NCBI GenBank assembly: GCA_049652985.1
Contig: JBASFK010000010.1
Span: forward strand, 62,001 to 126,000
DNA: 64,000 bases
Direction of reading: 5' to 3'
Origin: UBA7657 sp049652985
Lineage (GTDB): Bacteria > Pseudomonadota > Alphaproteobacteria > Micavibrionales > Micavibrionaceae
The notes beneath the pieces are model-generated. The model worked only from the letters and a program-made list of their open reading frames with translations. It was not told the DNA's origin and searched no databases. Of the stretch, positions 16,806 through 26,813 are shown piece after piece (the stretch's first letter is position 1; every line of letters starts with the position of its first letter). The position numbers and the translations under genes are program-made.

Positions 16806-19655
16806 GTGAACGGCGTTAAAGCGAAGACCATTCTTGGCATCTTGTTGCTGCCGCGGATTATTCCGCGCGCCAAAGTACTTTTTGCGTCCGGTTTCGGCTA
16901 TATCGCATTTTTGATGGCCAGCATCTATGGCGCCGTCCGCCTCCTGCCGCCGAACCACCCTTATCTCAGCCCGTCCAATATCGGCCGCTTCGGAATCCGC
17001 CACGTCATCGGCGAAGCGGCAAACAATCTCGTCGTCAAAAAAGAAAACGCGGACCAGGTTTTTATTTTCGTCGCGTTGCTGACCGGCGCCGCCATCCTGC
17101 TGATCCAGCTTCTGATGGTGGTTTACGCTTTCGTTATTCGCCCTGCTCTCGCGGGCTCGATATTTCTGACGCCTGATCCGACCGCGAGTAACGCCGCCAC
17201 CGATCTGGCCTTCGTCGTGCTCGACCAGGTCTTCGGCATTCCGAATCTTTTCTGCACGCAGGGCAACGTGTGCACGGCGATCAACGGCCAGTTGCCCTGG
17301 CCTTTTCACGTTGGGTTTCATGAACTCCTGAGATTTTACTCGCTCGGCCTTCTCGTCGTCGGCGTCGTTATTTTCCTTTACTACGCCCTCATCGTCGTCG
17401 GTGAAACCGCCACCACCGGCCATCCATTCGGCCAGCGCTTTCAGAACGTCTGGGTTCCCGTTCGCCTCGTCGTCGCTCTCGGCCTTCTCCTGCCGATCAA
17501 CTACGGCCTCAACAGCGGCCAGTACATCGTGCTTTATGCCGCGAAATTCGGATCCGGCTTCGCCACCAATGGCTGGCTCCAGTTCAACCGCACCATCCAG
17601 TCGACCTTCATCGGCGGCACGGGTTACAACCCGACGGGCGAACGCAACAGTCTTCTCGCTTTGCCGCAGATACCCAGCGTGCTACCGATGGTGCAGGCAA
17701 TGTCGATTGTTCACGCCTGTGCCTACGCCTACTGGAAGCAGGATCCTCTGGCCGCGAACACGGTGCCGCCGCCGTCAGGGAGTTTTTATATCAAGCCTTA
17801 CCTGGTCAAACAGTCCCAGGCCTGGATGACCAACCCGGCGAACATGATGCCTCTCACCATGGGCACAACCTATGTCAATGCGCTTGATTTCTACAACAAC
17901 AGCGACATCGTCATCCGTTTCGGCCGTATCGATGTAAACAACAACAGCTATGAGAAGGAGAAAGGCAAGGTCTCTCCTATCTGTGGCGATATCCGCATTC
18001 CCATCAGCTACGTGAAAACGCGAGGTCAGGGCGCATCGCGGGGCGGTGCCGACTGGGTGCAGGAATTCTACTTCAACACCATCAAGACCATGTGGTTCAC
18101 CCCGGGAACCCTTATGGTTGATCTTTCCCACCGCTACATGGAGTACGCGATGGGCAGGGAACCGTACCTGCAATGCTTTATAGGATGCGGGCACGGGTCG
18201 CTGCCGCAATGCGGGCCGGGCATCAACGGATGTATAGATACGCAAGTCACGGCTGAAGGTCGCCAGACCCTTCTGGGCGTCTATCAGCCCGTCTTCGAAA
18301 CCAGGGTCAGGGAGGCCTGGAGGTTATATATCCAGAATTCCGCTCTCGATTTCCAGATGCGCCAGGAAGTTCTCGACCTCGGCTGGGCCGGCGCGGGCGT
18401 CTGGTATAACGTCATCGCCGAAATCAACGGCGCGTTTGTCGGCGCGGTAGGCAGTCTGCCGTATGTTGAAATGTACCCGGAGGTCATGGAGAAAACGCGC
18501 AAGGAAAGAAAAAAATCCGACGCAGACGTTTCCGCCCTGATGCAATTCAGCCCCAACATCTCCGAGGGCCAGGACGTTCACCTGGAGGGCGACCAGAACG
18601 CCGTCGAAATGGCGAAACTTATGAACGACTTTTTCAAATGGTGGAACAAAGACGACCCCGACATGACCAAGGCCGATAAAACGCTCACCGGCGGCGCGTT
18701 CCAGGATGCCATCAACGCTATTTTCGGAATAAAGGGCTTGATGGAAATGCGCGGCGACAACGCGCATGTCCACCCACTCGCCCAGCTTGCCGCGATAGGT
18801 AAATCGCTCGTCGACAGCGCCATCTTTAACATCGGCGCCTCGACCATCGGCTCAGGCCTTGGCGGCCTTCTTCGTGTCATGGGCGAGCACCTCGGCATCG
18901 GCGCCCAGATCGTCAGCGGCATGGTGATGACCATCGCGATGCTGGCATTGACCGTCGGCTTCATCCTTTATTACATCTTGCCGTTCCTGCCGTTCCTGTA
19001 TTTCTTCTTCGCGTTCGGCACATGGATCAAGAGCATCTTCGAAGCCATGGTCGGCGCGCCGCTCTGGGCGCTCGCACACTTACGCCTCGACGGCGAAGGC
19101 TTGCCCGGCGATTCCGCTTCAAGCGGCTATTTCCTGATTTTCGAGATTTTTGTCCGGCCCATCCTGACTGTATTCGGGCTCCTGGCGGCGGTGACGATCC
19201 TGACGGCGCAGGTACGCATGCTCAATGTTCTGTGGGATCTGGTCACCGACAACCTGACCGGCTTCGAAGGATGGGAGCAGGTCGCGCCCGGCCAGCAGGC
19301 ACAGATACAATACGGCGGCTATCAATATAAAAGAGTTCCCAAGGGTGAAATCGACAGCTTCTTCTTCACGATCGTTTACGCGATCATCGTTTACATGATG
19401 GCGACGGCCTCGTTCAAACTCATCGACAAAATTCCGGACGGGATTTTGCGCTTCATGGGCGCGGGCGTATCGGCATTCTCCGACATCAACCCCGACCCGA
19501 CGGAAGGACTCACCCGTTACGCCGCCGTCGGCGGCATGCAAGTCGCCCAGGATGTTACGAGGGGGCTGCAGGGCCTCAGCTCCGAGGTCGGCGGCGCGCT
19601 CGGTGGAGCACTGAACAAGGTCAAACAGGATATACACGGCCAGCCGAAACCATAA
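16806..19655 (+). CDS. DotA/TraY-family type IVB secretion/conjugation membrane protein, copy 1
   Basis: A 949-residue polytopic protein starting at GTG. Members such as Legionella DotA and IncI TraY are inner-membrane parts of type IVB secretion or conjugation machines. An N-terminal helix (about 22-48) leads to LLPPNHPYLSPSNIGRFG, a block conserved in all three local copies. Further helices lie near 78-108, 181-205 and 215-235 (ETATTGHPFGQRF, then YIVLYAAKFGSGFATNGW). A large loop of about 450 residues, presumably periplasmic, carries several Cys, including Cys150 and Cys156. The C-terminal core has helices near 703-740 (FILYYILPFLPFLYFFFAFG), 773-800 and 851-870. It is the first of three tandem copies; no other Dot/Icm gene is nearby. 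Confidence 0.85.
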   Translation: MNGVKAKTILGILLLPRIIPRAKVLFASGFGYIAFLMASIYGAVRLLPPNHPYLSPSNIGRFGIRHVIGEAANNLVVKKENADQVFIFVALLTGAAILLIQLLMVVYAFVIRPALAGSIFLTPDPTASNAATDLAFVVLDQVFGIPNLFCTQGNVCTAINGQLPWPFHVGFHELLRFYSLGLLVVGVVIFLYYALIVVGETATTGHPFGQRFQNVWVPVRLVVALGLLLPINYGLNSGQYIVLYAAKFGSGFATNGWLQFNRTIQSTFIGGTGYNPTGERNSLLALPQIPSVLPMVQAMSIVHACAYAYWKQDPLAANTVPPPSGSFYIKPYLVKQSQAWMTNPANMMPLTMGTTYVNALDFYNNSDIVIRFGRIDVNNNSYEKEKGKVSPICGDIRIPISYVKTRGQGASRGGADWVQEFYFNTIKTMWFTPGTLMVDLSHRYMEYAMGREPYLQCFIGCGHGSLPQCGPGINGCIDTQVTAEGRQTLLGVYQPVFETRVREAWRLYIQNSALDFQMRQEVLDLGWAGAGVWYNVIAEINGAFVGAVGSLPYVEMYPEVMEKTRKERKKSDADVSALMQFSPNISEGQDVHLEGDQNAVEMAKLMNDFFKWWNKDDPDMTKADKTLTGGAFQDAINAIFGIKGLMEMRGDNAHVHPLAQLAAIGKSLVDSAIFNIGASTIGSGLGGLLRVMGEHLGIGAQIVSGMVMTIAMLALTVGFILYYILPFLPFLYFFFAFGTWIKSIFEAMVGAPLWALAHLRLDGEGLPGDSASSGYFLIFEIFVRPILTVFGLLAAVTILTAQVRMLNVLWDLVTDNLTGFEGWEQVAPGQQAQIQYGGYQYKRVPKGEIDSFFFTIVYAIIVYMMATASFKLIDKIPDGILRFMGAGVSAFSDINPDPTEGLTRYAAVGGMQVAQDVTRGLQGLSSEVGGALGGALNKVKQDIHGQPKP

Positions 19656-19696
19656 CCGGCCAGAAAAAATATAAGGAAATATAAACAGGCATTTTG

Positions 19697-22426
19697 ATGA
19701 GAGTAACAAGAAAACAGTTTATCCGCTTTGCCATCTTGCCGGGTTTCCGCCCGCGCCTGCAGGAACTGTTTTTTTCCGGTTTCAGTTACGTGCCGTTTTT
19801 TATTGCTCTTGTCTACCAGACAGTGAAACTGCTCCCCGCGGGGCACCCTTATCTCGATCCGGAAAATGCCGGACGTTTTGGTCTGCGCCACGTCATCGCC
19901 GAAGCCGCCGGCCATCTCCAGCTCAAGATAAAAAACACCGATCAGGTCATCATGTTCGCGGCCGTTCTGCTCGGCCTCGCCATCGTTTTTATCCAGATCG
20001 TATTGCTGGCCGCCTCGCTCGTATTCCAGCCCGCTTTCTCCGCGCAATACGACATAACCGATTTTTTTGTAACCGATGCGCCGGTCCAGGACATCGCCCT
20101 GATCCTGCTCGACCTGGTATTCGGCGTACCGGATATGTTCGGCTCCTGCATCAGCTTGGGAGGCTTGTGCCAGGACTCAAATGGCGGGCAAATCGTGGAT
20201 ACCGGCGGCGCCTCGATCTTCGCGGCTCTCGGCTGGCCGTTCCCCATCCATCATGCGCTGCATGAAATGTTCCGCCTCTACAGTGTCGGCCTGCTGGTCG
20301 TCGCCGCGCTGATCACCTGCTATTTCATCACCACCATCCTGATGGAAACCGCCCAGACCGGCACGGCCTTCGGGAAACGCTTCAACAGGCTCTGGGCCCC
20401 CATCCGCATCGTCGTCGCGTTCGGTCTCCTGATCCCGATCGGCTACGGCCTGAACACGTCGCAATATATCGTTCTGTATGCCGCGAAATTCGGATCGGCC
20501 TTTGCCACCAACGGCTGGATCCTTTTCAACGAAGGGCTGACCGATACCTATCTCGGCGAAACCGAAAAACTGGTTTCAACGCCGAACGTGCCGGAAGTCA
20601 GCGGCCTGCTGCAATTCATGTATACAGCTTCGACCTGCGCATGGCTCGAATGGCTGCAGAGCGGGCAATCGGTCGAAGCCTGGGTCGTTCGTGACCCGTT
20701 GAGTTTCCCGCCGAACCTGCTTTTCGTGAATTTCCCCGGCGTTCAAGGCTGGGATTCCAACAACAACCCGACCGGTTTCAGAGCCACTTATGAAGAGATT
20801 TTCGATTTCCTCCAGGGCGACCAGAGCATCGTCATTCGCTTCGGCGTCGAGGACAGGAGCAAACTGAACAAGGGATTCATTATTCCCGTCTGCGGCGAAC
20901 TTATTATACCCCTATCCGATTCCCGCCCGCCGGGTCTCGCCGAGCCTGGCACCGAACTCATGCAGCGCTATTATGTGGAGTTAATCCAGGACCTGTGGGC
21001 CGACATATTCACCGGTCAGGGGGGGCTGGGCGATAACCATGCTTATTATACAGCGTGCAAGCATGTGAAAAAACCTGAGTGCCCCTCCCCGGACATGAAT
21101 CCCCCGCAGGATAATTACCGCGGCGATCTTCAGGATTTATACCGTGTCTATACCACCGCGACTGTCACCGACGCAGTGCAGGAACAGATCGACTCCCAGA
21201 CCTGGGTGCTGGACGATAATGTAAGACTGAGGGGATGGGCCGGCGCCGCGCTCTGGTACAACCGTGTCGCGGAACTGAACGGCGCCATGACCCAGGCGGT
21301 CGTATCCACGCCTTCCGTCTCCCGCTGGCCGAGCCTGATGGAATATGTGCGCGAGAAAAAACGCCAGCAGGATCAGAACGTGCCCAACAACCAGCGCTTC
21401 AATCCCCAGCTTTCGAACGGCCAGGACCTTCCCAAGCGTGAGCCCTATACCATTCCCCACACTAACGCCATGTGGGAAGCCTTCAATTACTGGCAGGAGG
21501 GCGGCTTCGCGACGACCTCGCACACCGAACCCAGTGGCAATATCGTCATTGACGTGATCAACACCCTCTTTGGCACGGACGGTCTCTATAGCATGAGAAA
21601 AAATCCTGACGTGCACCCGCTGGCACAATTGACAGGCGTTGGCCGCTCGCTCATGGAAACTGCGGTGCGGAACCTGGGCTTCGCCACGGCTGGAGGCGCG
21701 GCCGCTGCATTGTTCTCCACGTTCGACAGTTTCTCCGGCGCGGCCGCCAGTTCCGTTTCCAGCTTCCTGCTCTCGATCTGCATGATCACCATGTCGGCGG
21801 GATTCGTATTGTATTACATCGTTCCTTTCCTGCCGTTCATATATTTCTTCTTCGCGGTGGGCGGCTGGCTGAAAGCCATCTTCGAAGCCATGGTCGGCTT
21901 GCCGCTCTGGGCTCTGGCCCATATCCGTATCGACGGCAACGGCCTGTCCGGCGCAGCGGCGGTGAATGGCTACTTCCTGATTTTCGAGATATTCCTGCGG
22001 CCTATCCTGATTATTTTCGGCTTGCTGGCCAGCATCTCGATCTTTGGCGCGCTTGTGTTCGGGCTGAACCAGGTATGGGATCTCGTAACAGCGAACCTGT
22101 CGGGTTTCGACGTCACGAGCGAAGCCACGGGCCTTGGCGCTTCGGTCGGCCAGTTCTTCCGCTCGGCGCTGGATGAATTCCTCTTCACCGTCATCTACGC
22201 GATTGTGGTCTACATGATGGCCCTGTCGTCGTTCAAACTGATCGACCTGATCCCGGCGAACATCCTGCGCTGGATAGGCCAGAGTGTGGCAACCGAAAAT
22301 GACGCCCGCGAAAACGCAGCGGAAACCCTGGTCAGCACCTCGGCCATCGGCGGTCAACAGGCCATCAGCGCAATCGGCGGCCAAATGAAAGACCTCGTCG
22401 GCAGGGCCGGCGGGGCAAAAGGATAA
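19697..22426 (+). CDS. DotA/TraY-family membrane protein, copy 2
   Basis: A 909-residue paralogue of the preceding gene, 41 bases downstream. I use the ATG at 19697; a TTG one codon earlier is possible. The same blocks appear in order: LLPAGHPYLDPENAGRFGLR, ETAQTGTAFGKRFNRLWAP, YIVLYAAKFGSAFATNGW, LRGWAGAALWYNRVAELNGA and the C-terminal core FVLYYIVPFLPFIYFFFAVG with FEAMVGLPLWALAHIRIDG. Loop cysteines include Cys151 and Cys158. The middle of the big loop is the most divergent part, as expected if each copy has its own surface. A role in a membrane export channel is inferred from the family only. Confidence 0.85.
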   Translation: MRVTRKQFIRFAILPGFRPRLQELFFSGFSYVPFFIALVYQTVKLLPAGHPYLDPENAGRFGLRHVIAEAAGHLQLKIKNTDQVIMFAAVLLGLAIVFIQIVLLAASLVFQPAFSAQYDITDFFVTDAPVQDIALILLDLVFGVPDMFGSCISLGGLCQDSNGGQIVDTGGASIFAALGWPFPIHHALHEMFRLYSVGLLVVAALITCYFITTILMETAQTGTAFGKRFNRLWAPIRIVVAFGLLIPIGYGLNTSQYIVLYAAKFGSAFATNGWILFNEGLTDTYLGETEKLVSTPNVPEVSGLLQFMYTASTCAWLEWLQSGQSVEAWVVRDPLSFPPNLLFVNFPGVQGWDSNNNPTGFRATYEEIFDFLQGDQSIVIRFGVEDRSKLNKGFIIPVCGELIIPLSDSRPPGLAEPGTELMQRYYVELIQDLWADIFTGQGGLGDNHAYYTACKHVKKPECPSPDMNPPQDNYRGDLQDLYRVYTTATVTDAVQEQIDSQTWVLDDNVRLRGWAGAALWYNRVAELNGAMTQAVVSTPSVSRWPSLMEYVREKKRQQDQNVPNNQRFNPQLSNGQDLPKREPYTIPHTNAMWEAFNYWQEGGFATTSHTEPSGNIVIDVINTLFGTDGLYSMRKNPDVHPLAQLTGVGRSLMETAVRNLGFATAGGAAAALFSTFDSFSGAAASSVSSFLLSICMITMSAGFVLYYIVPFLPFIYFFFAVGGWLKAIFEAMVGLPLWALAHIRIDGNGLSGAAAVNGYFLIFEIFLRPILIIFGLLASISIFGALVFGLNQVWDLVTANLSGFDVTSEATGLGASVGQFFRSALDEFLFTVIYAIVVYMMALSSFKLIDLIPANILRWIGQSVATENDARENAAETLVSTSAIGGQQAISAIGGQMKDLVGRAGGAKG

Positions 22427-22460
22427 GACAGAATGGAATACGTGACCTAAACGGGCAAAA

Positions 22461-25196
22461 ATGGCTGTAATCAGCGCAAGAAAAATTCTGAAACACACTC
22501 TGATGCCGGGCTTTCTGCCGCGGCTTTATGCTTTTTTTGCCCATGGGTTCGTGCATGTGGCTTACACGATCGCGCTCGTCTATCAATCGGTCAGGCTCCT
22601 GCCCCCCGACCACCCTTACCTTAACCCGGCTAATATCGGCCGCTATGGCATTCGCCAGGTCATCACCGAAGCTGCGAATAATCTTGTCATTAGTCGGCGC
22701 AATATCGATCAGGTCATCGTATTTTTCACCATACTCGCGGGCGTCGTCATGCTGGCGCTTCAACTGGGCCTCCTGGTCATGGCCATCGTTAACCAGCCCG
22801 CCCTGGCTGGCGCCGCGCCCGCCGGCAACATTGTCAGGACGCTTGATGAAATCCTCGGCGTGACGTCAATCTACGGCCACGGTGCTACCGGTGGGCCCCA
22901 AAACGACCTTGCCTTCATCATCCTCGACCGCATCTTCGGTCTCGATCCCAGGATTTATGGCTCCTGCGTCTCGCTGAATATTCAGTGTCTGGATCTTCAG
23001 GGAAATCTTGCCGGTCCGCCCGGCGGCGGCTACCCCTACCCTTCCCACAGAGCCCTGCATGCGCTTTTTCAATTCTATTCGATCGGCATTTTCCTCGTAT
23101 CGGTCATCGTCATTATTTATTTCATTACCACCATCATCGGCGAAACGGCCGTTACCGGCTCGCCCTTCGGCCAGCGTTTTAACAAAACCTGGGGCCCTGT
23201 CCGCCTGATTCTGTTCTTCGCTTTGCTCGTTCCTCTCCACACCAGCGACGTGCATCAGGGTCTGAACATGGCCCAGATGCTCACCTTCTGGACTGCGAAA
23301 TTCGGATCGAACTTCGCGACCAACGCTTGGGGATATTTCAACCTGAATATTACCGAGACTGCTCTCGGCGCCCCGGAAACACTGATCGGCAGGCCAAATG
23401 CGCCCGAGATCAACAGCCTCGTCCGCCTGATGTTTGTGGCCAAGACCTGCAAGATCGCCGAAGAATACGCCTACCGCGAAACGCTGCATGCGCCGGACGG
23501 TATACAGGCCTACATCGTGCGGGGCACCGCCGTGGGCCTGTTGGGCGCCGGCGGCGCGAATCAGCAGTTGCTTGCGCCGACGAACTTCCAGGGCGCTCTC
23601 GCTTTTACACAGGGCGGCAATATCGAGATTCGCTTCGGCACTCACAACCCGGATAAATATCCGCTCGAGAAAGGCAACGTAAAAGCCTTTTGCGGCGTTC
23701 TGACGGTTCCTGTCACGACCATCGATGATACTTCTGGCGCCTATGGAATGCAGGAAGTCTATTATCAGATGGTCAAGGACATGTGGGCCGACCCGGAGCT
23801 GGTCATCAATTCTGCCTGCGTGCGCGACCGGATCATGCAGATAAGCCACGATCCGCTTTGCGGCATCTGGCCGGGTACCGATTTCGCCAACAACGCGGTC
23901 CAGACATGGAACGACTATGTCAGGGCCGCTATCCCCGCGCAGATCGCTGCGCAGGTGGCGAACGCCGACTGGGCGGTCAGCCCGCAGCTAAGAGCAGTCG
24001 GCTGGGCCGGCGCGGCGATATGGTATAACCGCATCGCCCGCCTTAATGGCGAGATAACCACCGCGATCGGCAGCATTCCTCAGGGCGACAAATATCCCTA
24101 CGTCATGGAAGAAATCGCCCGCGAAAATAAAATGAAGAACGAAAACCTTAACGCCGAAGACGTCTTCAACCCGGCGCTCGGCGATGGTGAGGAGGCGGAA
24201 TACACGCGTTACCACGACAGGATGATCGCCGCCACGCTTTATAACGCCTTTAATATCTGGGACAGGACCGGCGCGTCACAGTCTCAGGATAGCGCGCCTT
24301 CGAACAACACGTTCCGCGATGGCATCAACCTGATCTTCGGCACGCAGGGCGTGTTTTCAATGCGTGAGAACACCGACATTCATCCCCTCGCACAGCTGAG
24401 CGTGCTCGGCAAGGGTATGATGGATGCTTCCATGCGAAATCTCGCGGTCGGCTTCGCGGGCAATGGCCTTTCACAGCTTTTTGCGAACATCCCGGGAGGC
24501 GAGGAACTGGGCGGCATCGGCAAAGCCGCCAGTTCATTCCTGTTCCTGATGGGAAAAACCACCATCTTGATGAGCTTTATGCTTTACTACGTGCTGCCGT
24601 TCCTGCCCTTTATTTATTTCATCTTCGCGGTCAGCGGCTGGATCAAAAGCGTATTCGAAGCCATCGTCGCCATGCCTCTCTGGGCGCTGGCGCATATTTG
24701 CCGCATGGACGGCCCGGGAATGCCCGGCCCCGCGGCCAATAACGGCTACTTCCTGCTGCTCGAGATTTTCCTGCGGCCATTCCTTATTCTCGTCGGCCTG
24801 ATCGCCAGTGTATCGATTTTCGCCGCCTGCGTGCGCGGCCTGAATGAAGTATTTGATTTGATTGTCGCCAACGTTTCAGGTTTCGACATGGAAGCCGAGA
24901 TCAACGGTGTCGGCCCGTCCGAAATTGCTTTCTACCGCCAGCCTGTCGATAAATTCTTCTTCAGCGTTATTTACGTGATCATGGTCTACATGATGGCGAC
25001 CGGCTTTTTCAAAATGATCGACCAGGTGCCGAACAACATCCTGCGCTGGATGGGCGTATCGGTCTCGACCTTCAGCGAAGCAGCCGGAGATCCGGCGGGC
25101 GAGTTGATGCAGAAAGTGTTCCAGGGCGGCTCGATAGCTCTTGGCCACGCCAAGGACGGCGGAAAACTCGCCGCGCTGATCGGCGCCGGCCGGTAG
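22461..25196 (+). CDS. DotA/TraY-family membrane protein, copy 3
   Basis: A 911-residue third paralogue, 34 bases after copy 2. It keeps LLPPDHPYLNPANIGRYGIR, ETAVTGSPFGQRFNKTWGP, FWTAKFGSNFATNAW, VGWAGAAIWYNRIARLNG and the core FMLYYVLPFLPFIYFIFAV. It differs in the fourth hydrophobic block, where the PI-YGLN-QYIVLY pattern of copies 1 and 2 is replaced by LVPLHTSDVHQGLNMAQML. It also has an Ala-rich insertion around residues 110-150. Tight spacing and common strand point to one operon. The intergenic DNA after it is short and leads into the 3' end of mlaC on the other strand. Confidence 0.85.
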   Translation: MAVISARKILKHTLMPGFLPRLYAFFAHGFVHVAYTIALVYQSVRLLPPDHPYLNPANIGRYGIRQVITEAANNLVISRRNIDQVIVFFTILAGVVMLALQLGLLVMAIVNQPALAGAAPAGNIVRTLDEILGVTSIYGHGATGGPQNDLAFIILDRIFGLDPRIYGSCVSLNIQCLDLQGNLAGPPGGGYPYPSHRALHALFQFYSIGIFLVSVIVIIYFITTIIGETAVTGSPFGQRFNKTWGPVRLILFFALLVPLHTSDVHQGLNMAQMLTFWTAKFGSNFATNAWGYFNLNITETALGAPETLIGRPNAPEINSLVRLMFVAKTCKIAEEYAYRETLHAPDGIQAYIVRGTAVGLLGAGGANQQLLAPTNFQGALAFTQGGNIEIRFGTHNPDKYPLEKGNVKAFCGVLTVPVTTIDDTSGAYGMQEVYYQMVKDMWADPELVINSACVRDRIMQISHDPLCGIWPGTDFANNAVQTWNDYVRAAIPAQIAAQVANADWAVSPQLRAVGWAGAAIWYNRIARLNGEITTAIGSIPQGDKYPYVMEEIARENKMKNENLNAEDVFNPALGDGEEAEYTRYHDRMIAATLYNAFNIWDRTGASQSQDSAPSNNTFRDGINLIFGTQGVFSMRENTDIHPLAQLSVLGKGMMDASMRNLAVGFAGNGLSQLFANIPGGEELGGIGKAASSFLFLMGKTTILMSFMLYYVLPFLPFIYFIFAVSGWIKSVFEAIVAMPLWALAHICRMDGPGMPGPAANNGYFLLLEIFLRPFLILVGLIASVSIFAACVRGLNEVFDLIVANVSGFDMEAEINGVGPSEIAFYRQPVDKFFFSVIYVIMVYMMATGFFKMIDQVPNNILRWMGVSVSTFSEAAGDPAGELMQKVFQGGSIALGHAKDGGKLAALIGAGR

Positions 25197-25219
25197 ATTT
25201 TCATTTTAGATTGGCTGGT

Positions 25220-25879
25220 TTACTGCTGGCGCAGATGCTGCAGCAGGACGTCGACATTGCCGCCGCCGCGCTGGATGACCGATGCGAAATCCGAACGCTG
25301 CGTCAGCGCCATGCTCACGCCCTCGACCAGGATATCGACGACCTTGTTGTTGCGCACGCGCCAGTCGACGGAAACTTTTTGGCCGTCCGGCGGAATGATC
25401 GAAGAAGAAACCATGACGTCGGTTTCGCCGTCGACGCGGGCGCCGGTTATTTCCAGCTTCTGACCGTTATAATCTTTGAAACGGCGCGAATAGATTTTCA
25501 CGATCATGGTCTTGAACAGCTTTTGATATTCGGATTGCTGCGCAGGCGTCGCCGTTTTCCAGTAGCGGCCAAGGGCGAAACGACCGATCGTCGCCATGTC
25601 GAAATTACTGTTCAGCAGCTTGCGGAATTCCGCCGTGCGTTGCTCGTCGCTCAGGCCTTCATTGCCGAGAAAACCGATACCGGTCTGCGTCATTTTATCG
25701 ATGAATTTCTTTGCGGCTTCCGTGTCAGCGGCCACGGTCACGGCCAGCGTGCTGCGGGGCATCTCGCGCAGGTCCATGGCCAAAGCATGCTGCATGGCGG
25801 AAACACCCGTCAGGGCTGCGATGGAAAAAGCGATCAGGTTGATATGGCGCACGTTAAACCTCTTCAAATACAGGGACAT
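25220..25879 (-). CDS. mlaC: Phospholipid-binding protein MlaC
   Basis: A 219-residue periplasmic lipid shuttle that carries phospholipid between the outer-membrane MlaA complex and the inner-membrane MlaFEDB transporter. A signal peptide covers about residues 1-35 (LIAFSIAALTGVSA). The MlaC/Ttg2D body shows FDMATIGRFALGRYWKTATP, YQKLFKTMIVKIYSRRF and VDWRVRNNKVVDILVEGVSM. It lies 120 bases downstream of mlaA on the same strand, a pairing common in alphaproteobacteria. The MlaFED genes are not in the window. Confidence 0.93.
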   Translation of the reverse strand: MSLYLKRFNVRHINLIAFSIAALTGVSAMQHALAMDLREMPRSTLAVTVAADTEAAKKFIDKMTQTGIGFLGNEGLSDEQRTAEFRKLLNSNFDMATIGRFALGRYWKTATPAQQSEYQKLFKTMIVKIYSRRFKDYNGQKLEITGARVDGETDVMVSSSIIPPDGQKVSVDWRVRNNKVVDILVEGVSMALTQRSDFASVIQRGGGNVDVLLQHLRQQ

Positions 25880-25999
25880 TCCCTTCAGGCGGGAACGCCT
25901 GTTCTATATATACTTTCTACGGGTTTATCAATACCGATCCTGCGGTCGGGCTTCCCCCGGCCCAGTGAAGGCTAAAGCTAAAGCCTTGCAACAACAAGC

Positions 26000-26743
26000 T
26001 TAGGGGTGATCGGCCTCGCCGCCCTCGGCGGTCGCCATTTCGTCCCGGACCAGGGCCTCGCGGCGCTGGTAATACGTGCTGCGGACTGCGGCATAGTAAT
26101 CGATCGAACTTTTCTCAAGCTCCTCGAGCACATCCACCAGCGATTCGCGCAAGTCGAGATAATCGGCCCCGACCTTGGCGTAGTACCAGCCCTCGTTGTC
26201 TGTATTGAACAGGTACCAGCGTATCGGGTCAGCGAATGAATCAACAATATAACCGGCATAATCGCGGGCCGAGGACGGACCCAGGATCGGCAGGACGAGA
26301 TACGGGCCATGGCCCACGCCCCACGCGCCGAGCGTCTGGCCGAAATCTTCCTGTTCGTATTCATAGCCTTCATATCCGGCGAGGTCGAAAATACCGCCAA
26401 TGCCGAGCAGCGAGTTCACGGTCGCGCGCAGCACGACTTTGCCGGCGCCATCGACATCGCCTTGCAGCACTTCGTTAGCCAGCGTTATGGGAGATTTCAG
26501 GTTGCGCAGGAAATTACGCAGGCCCTTGCGGCCCGGCTCAGGCACGATGAAACGGTAGCCTTTTACGACCGGGTGAATGATGGCTTTATCGACAGCCTTG
26601 TTAAAGGCGAAAATGGTGCGGTTCGTGCCCTCGAACGGGTCGGTCATCGAGCCTTCCTGGTAACCGCTGCTTGTCGAGCACGCGGCCAGCATAAGACTGG
26701 TTCCACCGACCAGCAGTATTTTCGCGAGATTCTTCTTGTTCAT
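26000..26743 (-). CDS. mlaA: MlaA (VacJ) outer-membrane lipoprotein
   Basis: A 247-residue lipoprotein that removes misplaced phospholipid from the outer leaflet of the outer membrane. I start at 26743 (MNKKNLAKILL), which gives a clean lipoprotein signal with lipobox LAAC and Cys22; the frame opens nine codons earlier. Family patterns are DPFEGTNRTIFAFNKAVDK, FLRNLKSPITLANEVLQGD, GYEYEQEDFGQTLGAWGVG, and YLVLPILGPSSARD. A good sigma70-type promoter lies just upstream. Confidence 0.95.
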   Translation of the reverse strand: MNKKNLAKILLVGGTSLMLAACSTSSGYQEGSMTDPFEGTNRTIFAFNKAVDKAIIHPVVKGYRFIVPEPGRKGLRNFLRNLKSPITLANEVLQGDVDGAGKVVLRATVNSLLGIGGIFDLAGYEGYEYEQEDFGQTLGAWGVGHGPYLVLPILGPSSARDYAGYIVDSFADPIRWYLFNTDNEGWYYAKVGADYLDLRESLVDVLEELEKSSIDYYAAVRSTYYQRREALVRDEMATAEGGEADHP

Positions 26744-26784
26744 GGATGATAACGCCGTTCTTAACAACATAGTTTCAAAGCCCT

Positions 26785-26813
26785 TATATCTTTTAAATCC
26801 CCACCCAAGTCAA
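26785..26813 (-). promoter_or_regulatory. Probable sigma70 promoter for mlaA-mlaC
   Basis: Read on the minus strand, TTGACT (26813-26808) and GATATA (26790-26785) are separated by 17 bases. They sit about 40 bases upstream of the mlaA start, oriented toward it. Confidence 0.6.

Noticed and set aside
21137..22498. Open frame of 453 codons on the minus strand
   Set aside because: It lies fully antisense to the second DotA/TraY-like gene, has a composition typical of a shadow frame in GC-rich DNA (His/Arg/Gly/Asp-rich), and shows no domain.
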